Shown here piece by piece: positions 22,501-32,340 of a stretch of 64,000 nt of DNA. The notes below the pieces were generated by a model, which saw only the letters and a list, made by a program, of their open reading frames with translations, had not been told where the DNA came from and made no database searches. The stretch lies in the NCBI RefSeq assembly GCF_036711975.1, contig NW_027248940.1, positions 2,046,001 through 2,110,000 on the forward strand, given 5' to 3'. Position numbers and translations under genes: made by a program. Source of the DNA: Onthophagus taurus (taxonomy: Eukaryota; Arthropoda; Insecta; Coleoptera; Scarabaeidae). How positions within the stretch are numbered: position 1 is the first letter of the stretch; every line of letters begins with the position of its first letter.

Positions 22501-24629
22501 CTTGTCATGTGTCCTAATTCTTGATATTCACTCATGAATTCAGAGTATTGTTTCCATAATTCTTGATTCTTGAATAACTTTCGTTCCAAATTTAAAAATC
22601 TTGCTTCAGCAGTTTCAAACGATGTTCCTAATTCGCTAATATTATCTTTCGTTGGCAGTTGTACCACAAAATGTCCATTGTTGTCCCTTGCAGTCGTCTG
22701 TTGATACAGATTCTCACAATATTTTTCCTCCGCAGAAAAAACCATTTGTGCCGCACACTCTTCAACCTTCCAAAATTTTTCCAAGGCCCTTTGAATCTCG
22801 CAGTTATTTATACAAACGTTGCTGCGCACCTTTTGCCTTAAATTTGTACTCATAGGCCCGGATACGATCCATCCCAGTGTTGATTTCTGTAGAACAGGTA
22901 AACCAATTCCGAGTTTAATTTGACCCATAGACAACAATTCAGCGAATAAGCCAGCGCCTATTAAAATATCTATTTCTCCTGGTTGATGGAATTTCGGATC
23001 AGCTAACCTAATGTGTCGCGGTATTTCTAATTCTTTGATGTTTATTGGAACATTTGGCAAGTTATCAGTTATATCTCTTATAACCAAAAATGATAAATCA
23101 ATGGTGTATGAGTTATATATAGACTTAATCTTGGTATTCGTTCCATACTTAACATTAAGGTTGCATTGACTAATACCTGTTACCGGTACGTTTAAATTGT
23201 AAGTATGTAATTGCAGTTTTTCTACAAGCTTCATTGTCATAAAATTCGACTGCGAGCCAGAATCCAAAAGTGCCCTAGCCTCACACCATTTTCCAGTCGC
23301 ATCTTTGATGTGAACCTGCGCGGTTGCTAAAATTATCGAAGTATTCTCCAATGCTTTCATGGTATGTGCGGTTGTAACACGTTTTTCAGTTGTGTGTGTA
23401 TTTGTTTGTGTATCATAATGCAAAAGCGTGTTATGTTTTTGCTTACAAGCCTTACATGTGGACAAAGATTTGCAATCCATCGAGAAATGTCCCGAACGAA
23501 GGCAATTTAAGCAAAGCCTGAGTTTTTTAACTTCCTCAACTCTTTTGCTTGTAGTTAATGCTTTGAATTTATTACAACCGTAAATGAAATGATCGCCCGA
23601 TTCACAAAAAACGCATGTTTTGTTGTTCGTAGCTAAATTTGTAATAGTACGCTCATTCTTCTTTTGTCCTATATGTTTATTCGTTTTGTTATGACCTTCT
23701 ATGGTTTCCAGAATACTGCATCTATTTGTAAGGAAATCTATCATACTTTTTATGTTTGGTACATCATTATTAAATGTCTGCCCCGCGTGCTCCTCCCATT
23801 TCATTTTAGAAGCGTCATCCAATTTCTTAAAAATCAAATGTGTAAGCAACGTGCTCCAGTGCTCTACTGGTTCACCTAAGGCCTTTAAAGAACGAGTGTG
23901 CCTGTTATAACTATCAATTAAACGTCTTAAGTTTTGATGAGCTTCTTTTGTAACCATCGGTAATTCAAACAAAGCCTTAACGTGTGTTTTTACTATAACC
24001 GCCTTATTTTCGTATCTTTGACGCAACATATCCCAAGCAATTTTGTAATTTTCCTTTGTGATTTCAAGAGATTGAATGATATTCGCTGCTTCACCTTTTA
24101 AGCAACTAAATAAATAATGAAATTTATTGATGTCATCTACATAGTTGTCATTGTCAACGAGCGATTTAAAAGTATCGTGAAAATATATCCATTGATCATA
24201 ATCTCCGTAAAATTTAGGCAAATCCAACGTAGGAAGTTTAACATTTTTATGAAAATAACCGTCGCTCGGTGCATAAGCCGTCGCAGCCCCCGCCGAACCG
24301 GTCGTTTCATCGTTTATAGCGCTTTTACATACGGTGTCATTATCTCGCTCTTGAATAAATGTTGTCGCCTCTGCTATTAATTCATAATATTTTGTTTCAA
24401 ATATTTCGTATTCGTCATTATACTCGTCGTCTTTGTTTAGTAAATCAATCGCGTTTTGTATTTTGTTAAACTCATGCAAAATCTCTTTAATGTTTTGTAA
24501 TCTGATTTTCAATTCGTTTAATTTTTCCGTTGTAATTTTTTCGAGAAACGTCCCGAAACGCGTTAATTGTGCCTTGAGCAGTTTCTTTTTTGCCAACAGA
24601 GGTTTGAGTTCCTCCATTTTGTGAAGCAA
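19506..24629 (-). CDS. BEL/Pao gag-pol polyprotein
   Basis: A single 1707-residue frame. In order it shows a coiled N-terminus and a gag region with the Pao-type capsid block (about 130-300). Zinc-knuckle motifs follow near 337-400 (CVFCESGDHFIYGC and CLNCLRSGHFSMDC). An aspartic protease with ALLDSGSQSNF lies near 450, and a reverse transcriptase with the catalytic YVDD lies near 856. RNase H begins GFSDASEMAYGA near 1031. The integrase has an HHCC finger around 1340-1385, catalytic-core strands starting VGIDFAG near 1400, and a C-terminal domain ending near position 1700. All key residues are present and there is no stop or frameshift. The ATG at 24629 follows a 221-nt leader after the 5' LTR. 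It makes the proteins for reverse transcription and integration of the element. It is the best-preserved mobile-element gene here. Confidence 0.97.
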   Translation of the reverse strand: MLHKMEELKPLLAKKKLLKAQLTRFGTFLEKITTEKLNELKIRLQNIKEILHEFNKIQNAIDLLNKDDEYNDEYEIFETKYYELIAEATTFIQERDNDTVCKSAINDETTGSAGAATAYAPSDGYFHKNVKLPTLDLPKFYGDYDQWIYFHDTFKSLVDNDNYVDDINKFHYLFSCLKGEAANIIQSLEITKENYKIAWDMLRQRYENKAVIVKTHVKALFELPMVTKEAHQNLRRLIDSYNRHTRSLKALGEPVEHWSTLLTHLIFKKLDDASKMKWEEHAGQTFNNDVPNIKSMIDFLTNRCSILETIEGHNKTNKHIGQKKNERTITNLATNNKTCVFCESGDHFIYGCNKFKALTTSKRVEEVKKLRLCLNCLRSGHFSMDCKSLSTCKACKQKHNTLLHYDTQTNTHTTEKRVTTAHTMKALENTSIILATAQVHIKDATGKWCEARALLDSGSQSNFMTMKLVEKLQLHTYNLNVPVTGISQCNLNVKYGTNTKIKSIYNSYTIDLSFLVIRDITDNLPNVPINIKELEIPRHIRLADPKFHQPGEIDILIGAGLFAELLSMGQIKLGIGLPVLQKSTLGWIVSGPMSTNLRQKVRSNVCINNCEIQRALEKFWKVEECAAQMVFSAEEKYCENLYQQTTARDNNGHFVVQLPTKDNISELGTSFETAEARFLNLERKLFKNQELWKQYSEFMSEYQELGHMTRVNRDDTYAYYLPHHAVIKDTSSTTRLRVVFNASTKTSTGISLNDTLMIGPTIQQELFSILCRFREHNYVLTGDIAKMYRQVNIIPSQRNLQRIVWRQSPEHDLEHFQLNTVTYGTASASFLAIRSLHQVGINIQNKHPNIAKVIIDDFYVDDLITGSKTLEEALKLKNDLSEILNGCGFELRKWNSNSQEILQGSDETSVDYLIGDSKDVKTLGILWCSQDDTLKYSIKPIVEYGKLTKRIILSIIAQIFDPLGIVSPSTIKAKVVLQRLWQLGITWDEAVPIELYTSFKRLYEEMQYLAKLQIDRDILLTDFAMVEMHGFSDASEMAYGACIYIKTINQTKTKIRLLCAKSRVAPLRKISLPRLELNGCLLLAELVKKVLDSLNTEITKVYLWTDSTIALAWIHADPSRWQTFVANRVSQIQELTAHAQWKHVTSAENPADLISRGIETSQLIKSNLWWEGPKWLKSKTYPDIDMNFPKELPEKKKNKLTFHCTITCDIFDKYSSLNKLKRVVAYCMRFYNNLREPNENKIKAKLTTLELESAFMRLLKVMQRQEFKTEIDLLMAKKNLPKSSKLLSLNPMYEDGLLRVGGRLRNSEYDYDIKHPIILAKGHPLTNLIIREEHLRNLHLGPQGLLSCIRQRFWPVGGLTVVKGVIGRCIVCFRTKPVSPSYLMGDLPRDRTSAIRPFYVVGIDFAGPFNSKDGKLRNRTIIKSYVCLFVCFATKAVHIEVVSDLSTDSFLNAFKRFVSRRGLCKRVYTDNATNFVGAKNYLNELKKVIDYNNDKLERFCLRNNIDWQFIPARSPHFGGLWESAIKSAKSHFIRIIGCNVLTFEELTTIFTQIEAILNSRPLTPLSTHPDDFLALTPGHFLIGEPLNTIPQRDVMDIPFNRLNQFNKLQQMYQHFWRRWSMEYINILQQRGRWSQAVGENDKIGQLILLKEDNTPPLKWRLGRILEVHPGSDNIVRVISVKTTSGVVKRAVKKVCVLPIDVEVPKKL

Positions 24630-24832
24630 TACTCACGAAAAAGGATAAAAATAAAAAAGGACTTAGTTTACGTTTTGTGTTTTCTTTCAGGAACCCACCA
24701 GTGACCGCCGCCGATGAGTTGACCTCGTGTCGTTGTCGAAGAGAAGAACCAAGTTCCGATCGCCGGACCCCAGCCAAGATGATGCAATTCACGAATTTTT
24801 TTTTTATTTTTAATGTCTTCACTGTTACTAAT

Positions 24833-24849
24833 CCATGCTCGAAGGACCA
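24833..24849 (-). other. Primer-binding site of BEL/Pao
   Basis: Directly after the 5' LTR on the coding strand comes TTGGTCCTTCGAGCATGG. A TGG start one or two bases from the LTR is the standard position for complementarity to a tRNA 3' CCA end. The tRNA species is not identified. Confidence 0.6.
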
Positions 24850-24850
24850 A

Positions 24851-25055
24851 TGTTTTTGGGGAATAAATCCACTTTTTAGTTTCTGCTGTATTTTAATATA
24901 TTCAAGTATAAACGATTAAGTCTTTACATGCCATGACCGTTAACTCGCGTCTTCGCCATGACACCCCTTCGTGTTGTGTGCAATGTGCACCGTTTTCAAT
25001 ACTACCAACCCAACAGTACTCAAAACTTAAAAATATTAATGTTACTAACTCAACA
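24851..25055 (-). repeat. BEL/Pao 5' LTR
   Basis: 205-bp LTR identical to 19228-19432. It is followed on its outer side by the target duplication GCAAT and then by 193-bp satellite. It would hold the promoter of the element. Confidence 0.95.
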
Positions 25056-25399
25056 GCAATGAAATTTCAAGTTATTTTATCTCAAAATTTTTATAACTCA
25101 ACTACATATATATCATATACCATTTTAAAAAGGAAAGTATCAGCTTTAATTTAACGTCAAAGTCTTTTATTAATTTTCATAAACAACCCTCCCACAACAT
25201 TTTAAGTTGCAATCCGCATTTTAATGTTTTCAATATTACGATGAAAACGCAACGAAATTTCAAATATTTTTATCTCAAAATTTTTATAACCTAACTACAT
25301 ATACATCATATACCATTTTAAAGAGGAAAGTTTCAGCGTAAATAAACCCTCCCTCAATTATTTAAGCTGCAACCCACGTTTTGACGTTTTTAGTATTAA
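25056..25399. repeat. 193-bp satellite fragment
   Basis: About 1.8 units of 193-bp satellite between the BEL/Pao element and the TTAA-flanked MITE. It starts with the BEL target duplication and ends at TTAA 25396-25399. Confidence 0.9.
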
Positions 25400-25798
25400 G
25401 GGGGTAATGCCACCTTTGAAATGAAAAAAATCGATTTTGTTTTTGCCTAAAAGTGTTCTTTATACTGTCTAGAATGAGAATCCATTGACCGAAAACATTT
25501 GCAAAATGTTTTTCTGCCTAAAAAATTGATTTTTGTAACATACCTCACCGGAAATTCTAAGATTTCTGTATCCACTTTTTGTTTCATTTTTTTATCCACT
25601 GTATATGCAGGTATTTTGACCTTGTTGTACAAAAAAGTTAAAAAAAACATAAAATATCTTTTTTCAAAAACGCTATTGAAGTAGGCTTTCGGGTACCTGA
25701 ATAAACAATAGCATCATAAAAACTCATTTTCGTAGAAAACTTTATCCGACTTCTATCGAACAAAGGGGTAATTCCCCTTTGTTAGGTGGTATACCCTC
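25400..25798. mobile_element. 399-bp piggyBac-like MITE
   Basis: TTAA at 25396-25399 and again at 25799-25802 brackets 399 bp that interrupt a 193-bp satellite unit. The ends are imperfect inverted repeats: GGGGGTAATGCCACCT on the left against GAGGGTATACCACCT on the reverse strand at the right. TTAA duplication and G/C-run termini are the hallmark of the piggyBac superfamily. There is no transposase inside, so it is non-autonomous. Confidence 0.8.
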
Positions 25799-25875
25799 TT
25801 AAGATGAAAACGTAACGAAATTTCAAATGCTTTTATCTCAAAATTTTTATCACCCGACTAAATATATATCATATC
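25799..25875. repeat. 193-bp satellite fragment
   Basis: Resumption of the unit broken by the MITE: TTAAGATGAAAACGTAACGA through TATCTCAAAATTTTTAT to ATATATCATAT. It breaks off at 25875 in the same place where the unit resumes at 35029 (TCATTTTAAAGAGG). Confidence 0.85.
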
Positions 25876-26392
25876 GACCTATGCAACGAAGACTATTGTA
25901 AGTCATTTTTGGTAGAACTGAGATATAAGCGTTTAAAGGTTTTGAACAGATTGCATTTTAAGAAATAAAATTTTCTATGTAACAATTTCCTACTTGGTTG
26001 CTATAGATATTTTATATAGAGGGTTCCGAAAGGATTCACCATAGAAGAATAGCAATTAATTCTGTTTTCTTTTCAAATTTTTGTGACATATAGTTTTCGA
26101 CGAATTATTTGAAGCAAAAATCAAACTTACTATAAATGTTATTAGAAACTTTATTGAAAATATTTTTTAACTTAAACAATTATGCAATTATTAACATTAT
26201 AACTTATTAATTACTTTCAATTATACATAAATAATCTTCATATTCGTTATTATCACTATCACTTTCCATTATTTCTCTTGTAAAACTCTTTATTTTTTTT
26301 TCTTTTCCTTTTCTTCTTTAAGCAATAGGGAATAATATAATTATGATACATTTTTGGTATGGCGTTCATTTTACATAATTCTAGTAGCCCTT
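25876..26392. other. Flank of the decayed transposase-like gene
   Basis: No gene or repeat recognised. It lies between the satellite break and the 3' end of the reverse-strand transposase-like gene, so it is probably that element's 3' non-coding end. No inverted partner for its outer end could be found near 28090. Confidence 0.4.
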
Positions 26393-27990
26393 TCAACTTT
26401 TTACAATCAATAGCGAAGATGAATACAATAAAGGAAGATTTTTTCGATAGCCCATATTGCTAGTTTTAATATTCCTACGCTTACATACTTTTAACTGTAT
26501 ACTCTTAAATTCTTCACTATATCCATACTTAAATTTTATTTCGTTAGGGCACGTTGGTAAAAAATGAAGCTCTTTTATTTGATTTATTTTTAATTTTTTT
26601 CCTTCTATGTCTTTTTTCCAATTCTCCAACTTTACTTTTTCTTTAAAACTAAAAAAATCATTCTGGGACATTTCCTTTACAATATACGGCCGTCCACTAA
26701 CTTTTGCCATACGAATTAACATAACCCACTGGTCTGGAGTATAAATAGCAGGTTGATGTTTTTTGGCGTGCTCAATAACAGAGTGCATGCTATCTCCTTC
26801 GTTCTGCGTATGTCCTACTTCAAGAAAACGATGGATTATTTCCAGATTGAGAGACATAGAGGCATAAGAAAACATTGAAAAAATAAAACGATTTCGGTTT
26901 TGACCTCCGCAGTTATCGGAATACAGAATAACTTTCGTCACTCCTTTATCTTTTTGCGTTTTTAAGAAATGTAGAATCGCACTACTTATTTCGTTGGGAC
27001 GTAGCAGTATCATTCATTATTTCCCATGTCATAAATCGTAAAATTGTACGTAGCTAGTTTACTTTTGTAATAAAATTGGCTCACTGCAGATTGAGGTGTC
27101 ACTAAAACTTTTTGTAAGTCAAAACAAGAAGCATATACGGATTTATCATTTTTTGCTGCTTCTTTATCCAAATCTTTTAAGGATCTAGCGGGTTCCTTAT
27201 CAGCTTTGTATTTCTCATATTTTTCTTGCATTTTTGATTTATCTTCTGGAGTCGCTGCTCCATAGACTGCACAAATGTTGCATTGATCCTTTTTAGGTTT
27301 AAAAAATCCAATATTAGATTGTGTATTAAAGATATCTCTGTATTGTCTAAGAGTAGCAGTCTGCGTAAAATTATTCCGTTGCATATATTCCAAGTACAGT
27401 CTATGCATTATTGATATGTTAAGCCCTTCCTCCAAGTACATTTTTGTACCAGTTTTTCTGGTGTAATGAGAAGGAATTACGGGAAAAAGTTTAATATGTT
27501 GTTTAATACTGTTGATTATCTCATTGTTAATTTTATTCACTCTTGTAGTATGCTTTCCTCGTTTATCTTCTTCTACAAATCCTGTTTTTAAAATTTTATC
27601 TAAAGCTGTTGTAACCCATTGATCTGATATTCCAAAAGTATTAAGGAACATAGTTTTGCAAATTAGTATTTCATTATTTTTAAGAATAATATTGTATTTT
27701 CGAGAAAAATTCCGCCTTGATTCCCCCTTTTTTTTAATCTGTTTTTTGTCTATGGCTTTAACACACCTGGCTATATAATCCCACTGTCTCGTATCTTCTT
27801 TTCTGCTCTGTTCACTAATTTTTTCGCGACATTTATTCCTGCAGCCCTCTTTACATGGATTCTTCATTTCCTTTGCTGGAATAACGTTACCTTTACGATT
27901 TTTGTGCTTTAGCCCCAAGTTCCGCTCTCTTTTAGCTTGTACATCGATCCATTGTATTCTGTTTTTCGCACGCTTTCTGGCTATTTTTTT
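26393..27990 (-). pseudogene. Decayed transposase-like gene (SDNCGGQN family)
   Basis: Two reverse-strand open parts meet at 27010-27013. The upstream part (302 residues, open a little further to about 27990) has an N-terminal cysteine cluster PCKEGCRNKC, a middle CNICAVYG pair and FDLQKVLVTPQ. The downstream part (206 residues) has VILYSDNCGGQNRN and FLEVGHTQNEGDSMHSVIE. I recognise these as signatures of a multi-copy insect protein family, probably the one catalogued as DUF7869. The spaced acidic residues (FDL, SDN, GDS..E) suggest an RNase H-fold nuclease; that is inference. At the join the frame stops just after the YDMGNNE block and part of the expected sequence before PNEIS is missing, so a small deletion has broken the gene. 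A second frame slip occurs near 27990. Confidence 0.7.
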
Positions 27991-28100
27991 TTATAACTTG
28001 CTTTACGCTTTCTACAACGTTGTTACTCCTCCCTTACAGATTCGACTTTACTCGACAAATTAGACGAATCAAAGTCTGATGGGTCTTTAGGGACATAATT

Positions 28101-28554
28101 TTATTTATTTATTTTTATTTATTTATAATTTATGGGTACAGAAACAGGACAAACCCAAATGATCTGTACCACGAAAAAAATTTACAATAAAAAAAAGAAA
28201 ACGTGTACCAAAGAAAAATGAATAAAGAAAAAATCAAAATTATCAAAATTAAGGCGAGCAATTAAAAATAAAATTAAACTTAAACTAAAAACACCGGAAT
28301 TCAGATATTATATATATACAAAAAAAAAGATAAAACAAAATAAAACAATAATAATAATACAATAAAGCAAAAAAGCCAAAAAGTAAAATAAAATAAAACA
28401 ATGCCTAACAGCAATAGTAACGGCGAAATTAAACATTATACAAAAACAGAAACCAACGAGCTACCAAAACGAAGGAGGCAATTCGCTGACTGCATTAAAA
28501 AGTATGCGCCTAAACGTAGAAAATGAATGCTGAAACAAATCAATATCGAGCTTA
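28101..28554 (-). other. 3' UTR and A-rich tail of non-LTR element 1
   Basis: Non-coding stretch after the ORF2 stop on the reverse strand. It ends in repeated AAATAAATA at 28101-28135, the usual kind of simple-repeat tail for target-primed reverse transcription. Confidence 0.75.
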
Positions 28555-31299
28555 TCAGCCTGACGAGTTTCGAAAAGCATTGGTGCGCGGAATAGGGGTA
28601 CAGAACAAGAAATTAAAGCGAAGAAGACGGGGAGGTACATGAATATTGACCGAATTCAAAAGAACTGTGGAATCACACATATTGTGTAAAACCTTGTAGA
28701 AGAATAATATGTCGTTACACAGGCGACGTTGTCGAAGGTGCATTAACCGAAAAGATCTGCAAGACGAATGATAATTAATATAATGTATGGAAGATTTAAA
28801 GTTTAGATATTTCAAAAATCTAGATTGAATTTTTTCAATTCGGTCAATATAAATAAGGTATTGGGGATTCCAAACTACAGTGCAAAAATTAAGAATACTG
28901 TAAACATATGCGAAATATAAATTTTTAATCGCGTCAACGCTTACAAAGGAAGAGGTGGATCTCATAATGAAACCGAGCATACGCCAAGCCTTATTAACAG
29001 TAGTGTCAATGTGCTGTGCGTAGAGAAGCTTGGGATCAAGAGTCACTCCAAGGTCTCTAATAAAGGAAACGCGTGTTAAGTTTACGCCAGCGATGTTGTA
29101 ATCGTAATGAACAGTATTCTTCCTTCTCGAAAAAGAAATAACATTACATTTAGACAGATTTAGGGTCAAGTGGTTTTTAGTACAAAAGTCAGAAATCCTG
29201 AGAAGGTCAGTCTGCAGTCTAGAGCAGTCCAATGGAGAGGAGATACGCAGATAAAGCTTGAGATCATCTGCGTACATTAGACATTGACAATGTTTCACAA
29301 CCTTGAAAATATCGTTAACATAAAGATTAAATAGCAAGGGTCCGAGGTGGCTACCCTGAGGGACACCCGAGGGAACTGATATAGGGTCAGAGCAATATCC
29401 GTTAACAGATACAATCTGGCTCCTACCTCGCAAATATGAATCAAACCAGCGGAGCAACCCACCATGAACACCATAACCATGAAGTTTTGATAAAAGAAGG
29501 CTGTGATCCACACGATCAAAAACCTTGCTAAAATCGGTGTAAACAGAATCAACTTGACAATATTGGTCAAATGATGTTAAAATATAATTTGTGTACTCAA
29601 GCAGGTTGCTCTGCACTGACCGATTCGCAAAAAAGCCATGTTGTCTAGGATCGATTTTGGATTTAAGCCTAAAGAAGAGTCTGGTATAAACCAGTCTCTC
29701 TAAAACCTTACCAAACACTGACAATATAGATATTGGGCGATAGTTAGATATAAGGTTACGACTACCGGATTTGAAAATGGGCAAAATATATGCACGTTTC
29801 CAAAAGGCAGGAAACGTACCTTCCTTTACAGATTTGTTAAATAAGATGGAAAGTGGTAGAGAAAGAGATTCAAAACATGATTTTATTAGGATAGGAGGAA
29901 TACCATCAGTGCCCGGACCCTTATTTATGTTTAAAGCAATAAGAGCTTCCTCAACCTCAGACCGCTCAAAGCGCATCGGACCCAAACATGTAGTATCATT
30001 AAGGTCAGCATTAGCAGAATGAAGTGAATTAATTGAATTAACAGGATTAACGGAGGGAGGGACATACACCGAAGAGAAATATGTTGCAAATAGCGAGCAG
30101 ACACCCTTACCGTCCCCGGCAACAGCCCCATTTAATGTCATAGGTGTAGGAATTGTATCCGCACCTTTCTTGTTTTTAATATAAGACCAAAAGTATTTAG
30201 GATTAGCTTTAATACTGCTCTCGACGCCACCAACATACCTCCCATAGTCGCGCCGAATGAGAAACTTAGAACGCCCTCGCAATAATGAAAAAGTCAAATA
30301 ATCTATTTGTTTTCCATACCGTTTCCACTTAAGATGAGCCCTTCGCTTTTCTCTGATCACTCTGATAGTATCTCGCGAAAACCACATCGGAAAACCACTA
30401 GTGAATTTGCGCTTGATCGGAGTAAATTTTTGAATGGCAAAATTTAAATGGTAATAAAAGAAATCAACAGCAGGGTCTACTTCACGAGTATTTAGCTCTG
30501 TATCCCAGTTAATAGTAGACAGATACGAATCAATGTCAGAGAAATTAGCACGTCTGAAGTTAAATACGTTAGAAGATTCAGTGGGAAGACGGTGTGGCAT
30601 TTCAAACGAGCAAACGAATTCTAAAGTGTTGTGAGCACTATCCTCAGGGATCAGAGGATGAGTGCTTAACGAAATAGAAGATATATTAGAAAAATTAGCA
30701 AGAATTAAGTCGAGAGTGTTCTGAAAGGCATTCATGTGAAAATTGAATTGGTTGAGACCACATAAGGCGAGGGCATCCAGAAACTCACTCGAACCAGCAG
30801 AAGAAGTGGAGACGCCGGTTGAAAGATCGGCTGACCACCGAATTTCAGCTAGGTTAAAATCGCCACAAATCAAAAATTTGTCATTAGGATGGCCTTCAAT
30901 GATTAAATTAATTTCATTAATAAAATTAAGCAATGCATTTTGATCAGAAGGAGGAATATAAACGCAGCAAATGTGTAAAGTTATAGAACCGGTCCGTAGA
31001 GTAACACACACTGCCTCAAGGTCCACAAACCATGTTGATTGCGGAAGGACAGACAGGGAAGAGGCTACCGCAATCAAAACGCCACCACCACGCACACTAT
31101 TATCGGGGACGTTCGGGCGATCACGTCTGAAAACACTGTAACAAGAGGGAAAGCCTTCGGCAGAGTGAACACCTTGGTGAAGCCAGGTTTCAGTTAAACA
31201 AATCACGTCTATGTCTGTATTTAAAAGGCAGTTATGCATATCGACCAGCTTAGTGCGAAGACCTCGCACGTTTTGGTAGTAACACGAAAGAGGAGCCAT
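28555..31299 (-). CDS. ORF2: endonuclease-reverse transcriptase
   Basis: A 914-residue open frame. The N-terminal apurinic-like endonuclease begins YYQNVRGLRTKL, with CLTETWL near 35 and ICGDFNLAEIRW near 145. The reverse transcriptase follows with GPGTDGIPP, NYRPISILSVFGKVLE, SGVPQGSHLGPLLFN and the catalytic YADD near 690. A thumb region comes last. There is no RNase H or zinc knuckle at the C-terminus. KAFD, usual in this family, reads KVFD, and the third endonuclease motif reads DSAH instead of SDH; the effect of either is unknown. The frame is complete and could be active. It would nick the target DNA and copy the element RNA in place. CR1/Jockey-type assignment rests on domain order and motif style. 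Confidence 0.93.
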   Translation of the reverse strand: MAPLSCYYQNVRGLRTKLVDMHNCLLNTDIDVICLTETWLHQGVHSAEGFPSCYSVFRRDRPNVPDNSVRGGGVLIAVASSLSVLPQSTWFVDLEAVCVTLRTGSITLHICCVYIPPSDQNALLNFINEINLIIEGHPNDKFLICGDFNLAEIRWSADLSTGVSTSSAGSSEFLDALALCGLNQFNFHMNAFQNTLDLILANFSNISSISLSTHPLIPEDSAHNTLEFVCSFEMPHRLPTESSNVFNFRRANFSDIDSYLSTINWDTELNTREVDPAVDFFYYHLNFAIQKFTPIKRKFTSGFPMWFSRDTIRVIREKRRAHLKWKRYGKQIDYLTFSLLRGRSKFLIRRDYGRYVGGVESSIKANPKYFWSYIKNKKGADTIPTPMTLNGAVAGDGKGVCSLFATYFSSVYVPPSVNPVNSINSLHSANADLNDTTCLGPMRFERSEVEEALIALNINKGPGTDGIPPILIKSCFESLSLPLSILFNKSVKEGTFPAFWKRAYILPIFKSGSRNLISNYRPISILSVFGKVLERLVYTRLFFRLKSKIDPRQHGFFANRSVQSNLLEYTNYILTSFDQYCQVDSVYTDFSKVFDRVDHSLLLSKLHGYGVHGGLLRWFDSYLRGRSQIVSVNGYCSDPISVPSGVPQGSHLGPLLFNLYVNDIFKVVKHCQCLMYADDLKLYLRISSPLDCSRLQTDLLRISDFCTKNHLTLNLSKCNVISFSRRKNTVHYDYNIAGVNLTRVSFIRDLGVTLDPKLLYAQHIDTTVNKAWRMLGFIMRSTSSFVSVDAIKNLYFAYVYSILNFCTVVWNPQYLIYIDRIEKIQSRFLKYLNFKSSIHYINYHSSCRSFRLMHLRQRRLCNDILFFYKVLHNMCDSTVLLNSVNIHVPPRLLRFNFLFCTPIPRTNAFRNSSG

Positions 31300-31363
31300 T
31301 GAACATTAACAAGTAACTTATAATGAAAGAGATAAGACAAGTGACAAATGAAAGCTTAACAAA

Positions 31364-32286
31364 TTAAAGCTTATCAATGTCACCTGCGGATCTTATTAAG
31401 ATGGGGCGTGAGTCATCCCCCTTCCTCACAAATATTTTGCAGTCACGAATCCATACATATTTGTACTTCTTCTCCCTGGCCATCTTCTTGGTTCTCCCAA
31501 AGAGGATTTTATTCGCTTGGGTAAGATGCTCATTGATAAAAAGTTTATCCGAAATCCCATCAATGGACAAACCAGGGCCAGAATCCTTCGGAGCCGATCG
31601 TCTCCGCAACTTGGCGGCAGCAAGAAGCTGATCGCGAACAATGCGGCTACAAAAACGAACCACAATTGCTTTCGGGTCCGAGTTGGAAGCTCTGCCGGGA
31701 CCTTGAGGAACCCGATGGATCGCATCGACTTCGGAAGGTGAGATGGAGACATCCAAGGATTCACCAATTGAAGAGAGAACCTTCACCAGATCCTCGTTGT
31801 TCTTCTGAGGAATACCTTGTATTTCGAGGTTGCTGCGCTTGGAATATTGTTCCAATTCTGAAACACGACTAGTTAAATCAACGACCTCTCTTTTTAGCGT
31901 GACGTTTTCAGCAGTGATTTTTTCAACAAGTTCGAATTGATTATGAAGCCTGCCTATAACACCCTCGAACTCCGATACTTTATTGCTGCAGAACTGTACA
32001 GATTCCACTAAATCCGCATATCTGCTGTTCAGTGTCTTCAAATCAGAGCGAATTTCCCTGACCGCATCCAGGACAGATTCCAGAGTAGCGGCAGGTAAGG
32101 AGAGTACAGGAGGAGCAGCAGGAGGCGGACAGAAAAGAGACGATCTGCGTCTGGATTCGGGTGATCGACAGACTTTACATCTCCACGACGCGCCAGGTAC
32201 GCTAAGCGCGGCAACGGACCCCTTGGGGATGTCCGTGCACTTGCTGTGACTTTTTGGCCACACCCACCGCACGGGCTAGACGACAT
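31364..32286 (-). pseudogene. ORF1 RNA-binding protein, frameshifted start
   Basis: The main frame (32272-31364, 302 residues) has a zinc-finger-like end (WRCKVC), a proline-rich linker and a coiled coil near 65-145 that includes SELEQYSKRSNLEIQGIP. A C-terminal domain with FINEHLTQANKILF and YKYVWIRDCKIFVRKG follows. This is the usual ORF1 layout for CR1/Jockey-like elements. The expected first half of the PHD-like finger (MSSSPCGGCGQK) is present in another frame starting at ATG 32286. The two frames would join if one base were present near 32248-32251, where the V-H codon pair reads GTCAC. I infer a single-base deletion, or an assembly error, that separates the start from the rest. Confidence 0.8.
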
Positions 32287-32340
32287 CGCACAACCAGTTT
32301 CAAGATCGGGAAATGAATAATGTCAAAACCACGTAAAGAA

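Larger units (their letters stand above)
19228..25055 (-). mobile_element. Complete BEL/Pao LTR retrotransposon
   Basis: A 5828-bp reverse-strand element with 205-bp LTRs at both ends, one uninterrupted gag-pol frame, and the 5-bp target duplication GCAAT (19223-19227 and 25056-25060). The two LTRs read identical base for base, so insertion was recent. The insertion site is inside a 193-bp satellite unit. Length, domain order and target-duplication size all fit the BEL/Pao superfamily. It is the youngest identifiable insertion in the region. Confidence 0.97.
28095..32340 (-). mobile_element. Non-LTR retrotransposon 1 (CR1/Jockey-like)
   Basis: Reverse-strand element with ORF1 (32286-31364), a 64-nt gap and ORF2 (31299-28555). 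Its 3' non-coding region of about 450 nt ends in an AAATAAATAAAA-type tail at 28101-28135. There are no LTRs. The 5' boundary is not sharp and is placed near 32340. It is nearly full length, with one visible coding lesion in ORF1. It sits inside the dispersed 193-bp satellite. Confidence 0.85.

Noticed and set aside
24117..24380. Forward-strand open frames inside the BEL/Pao region
   Set aside because: All overlap the 1707-residue reverse-strand gag-pol in antisense and have no features of their own.
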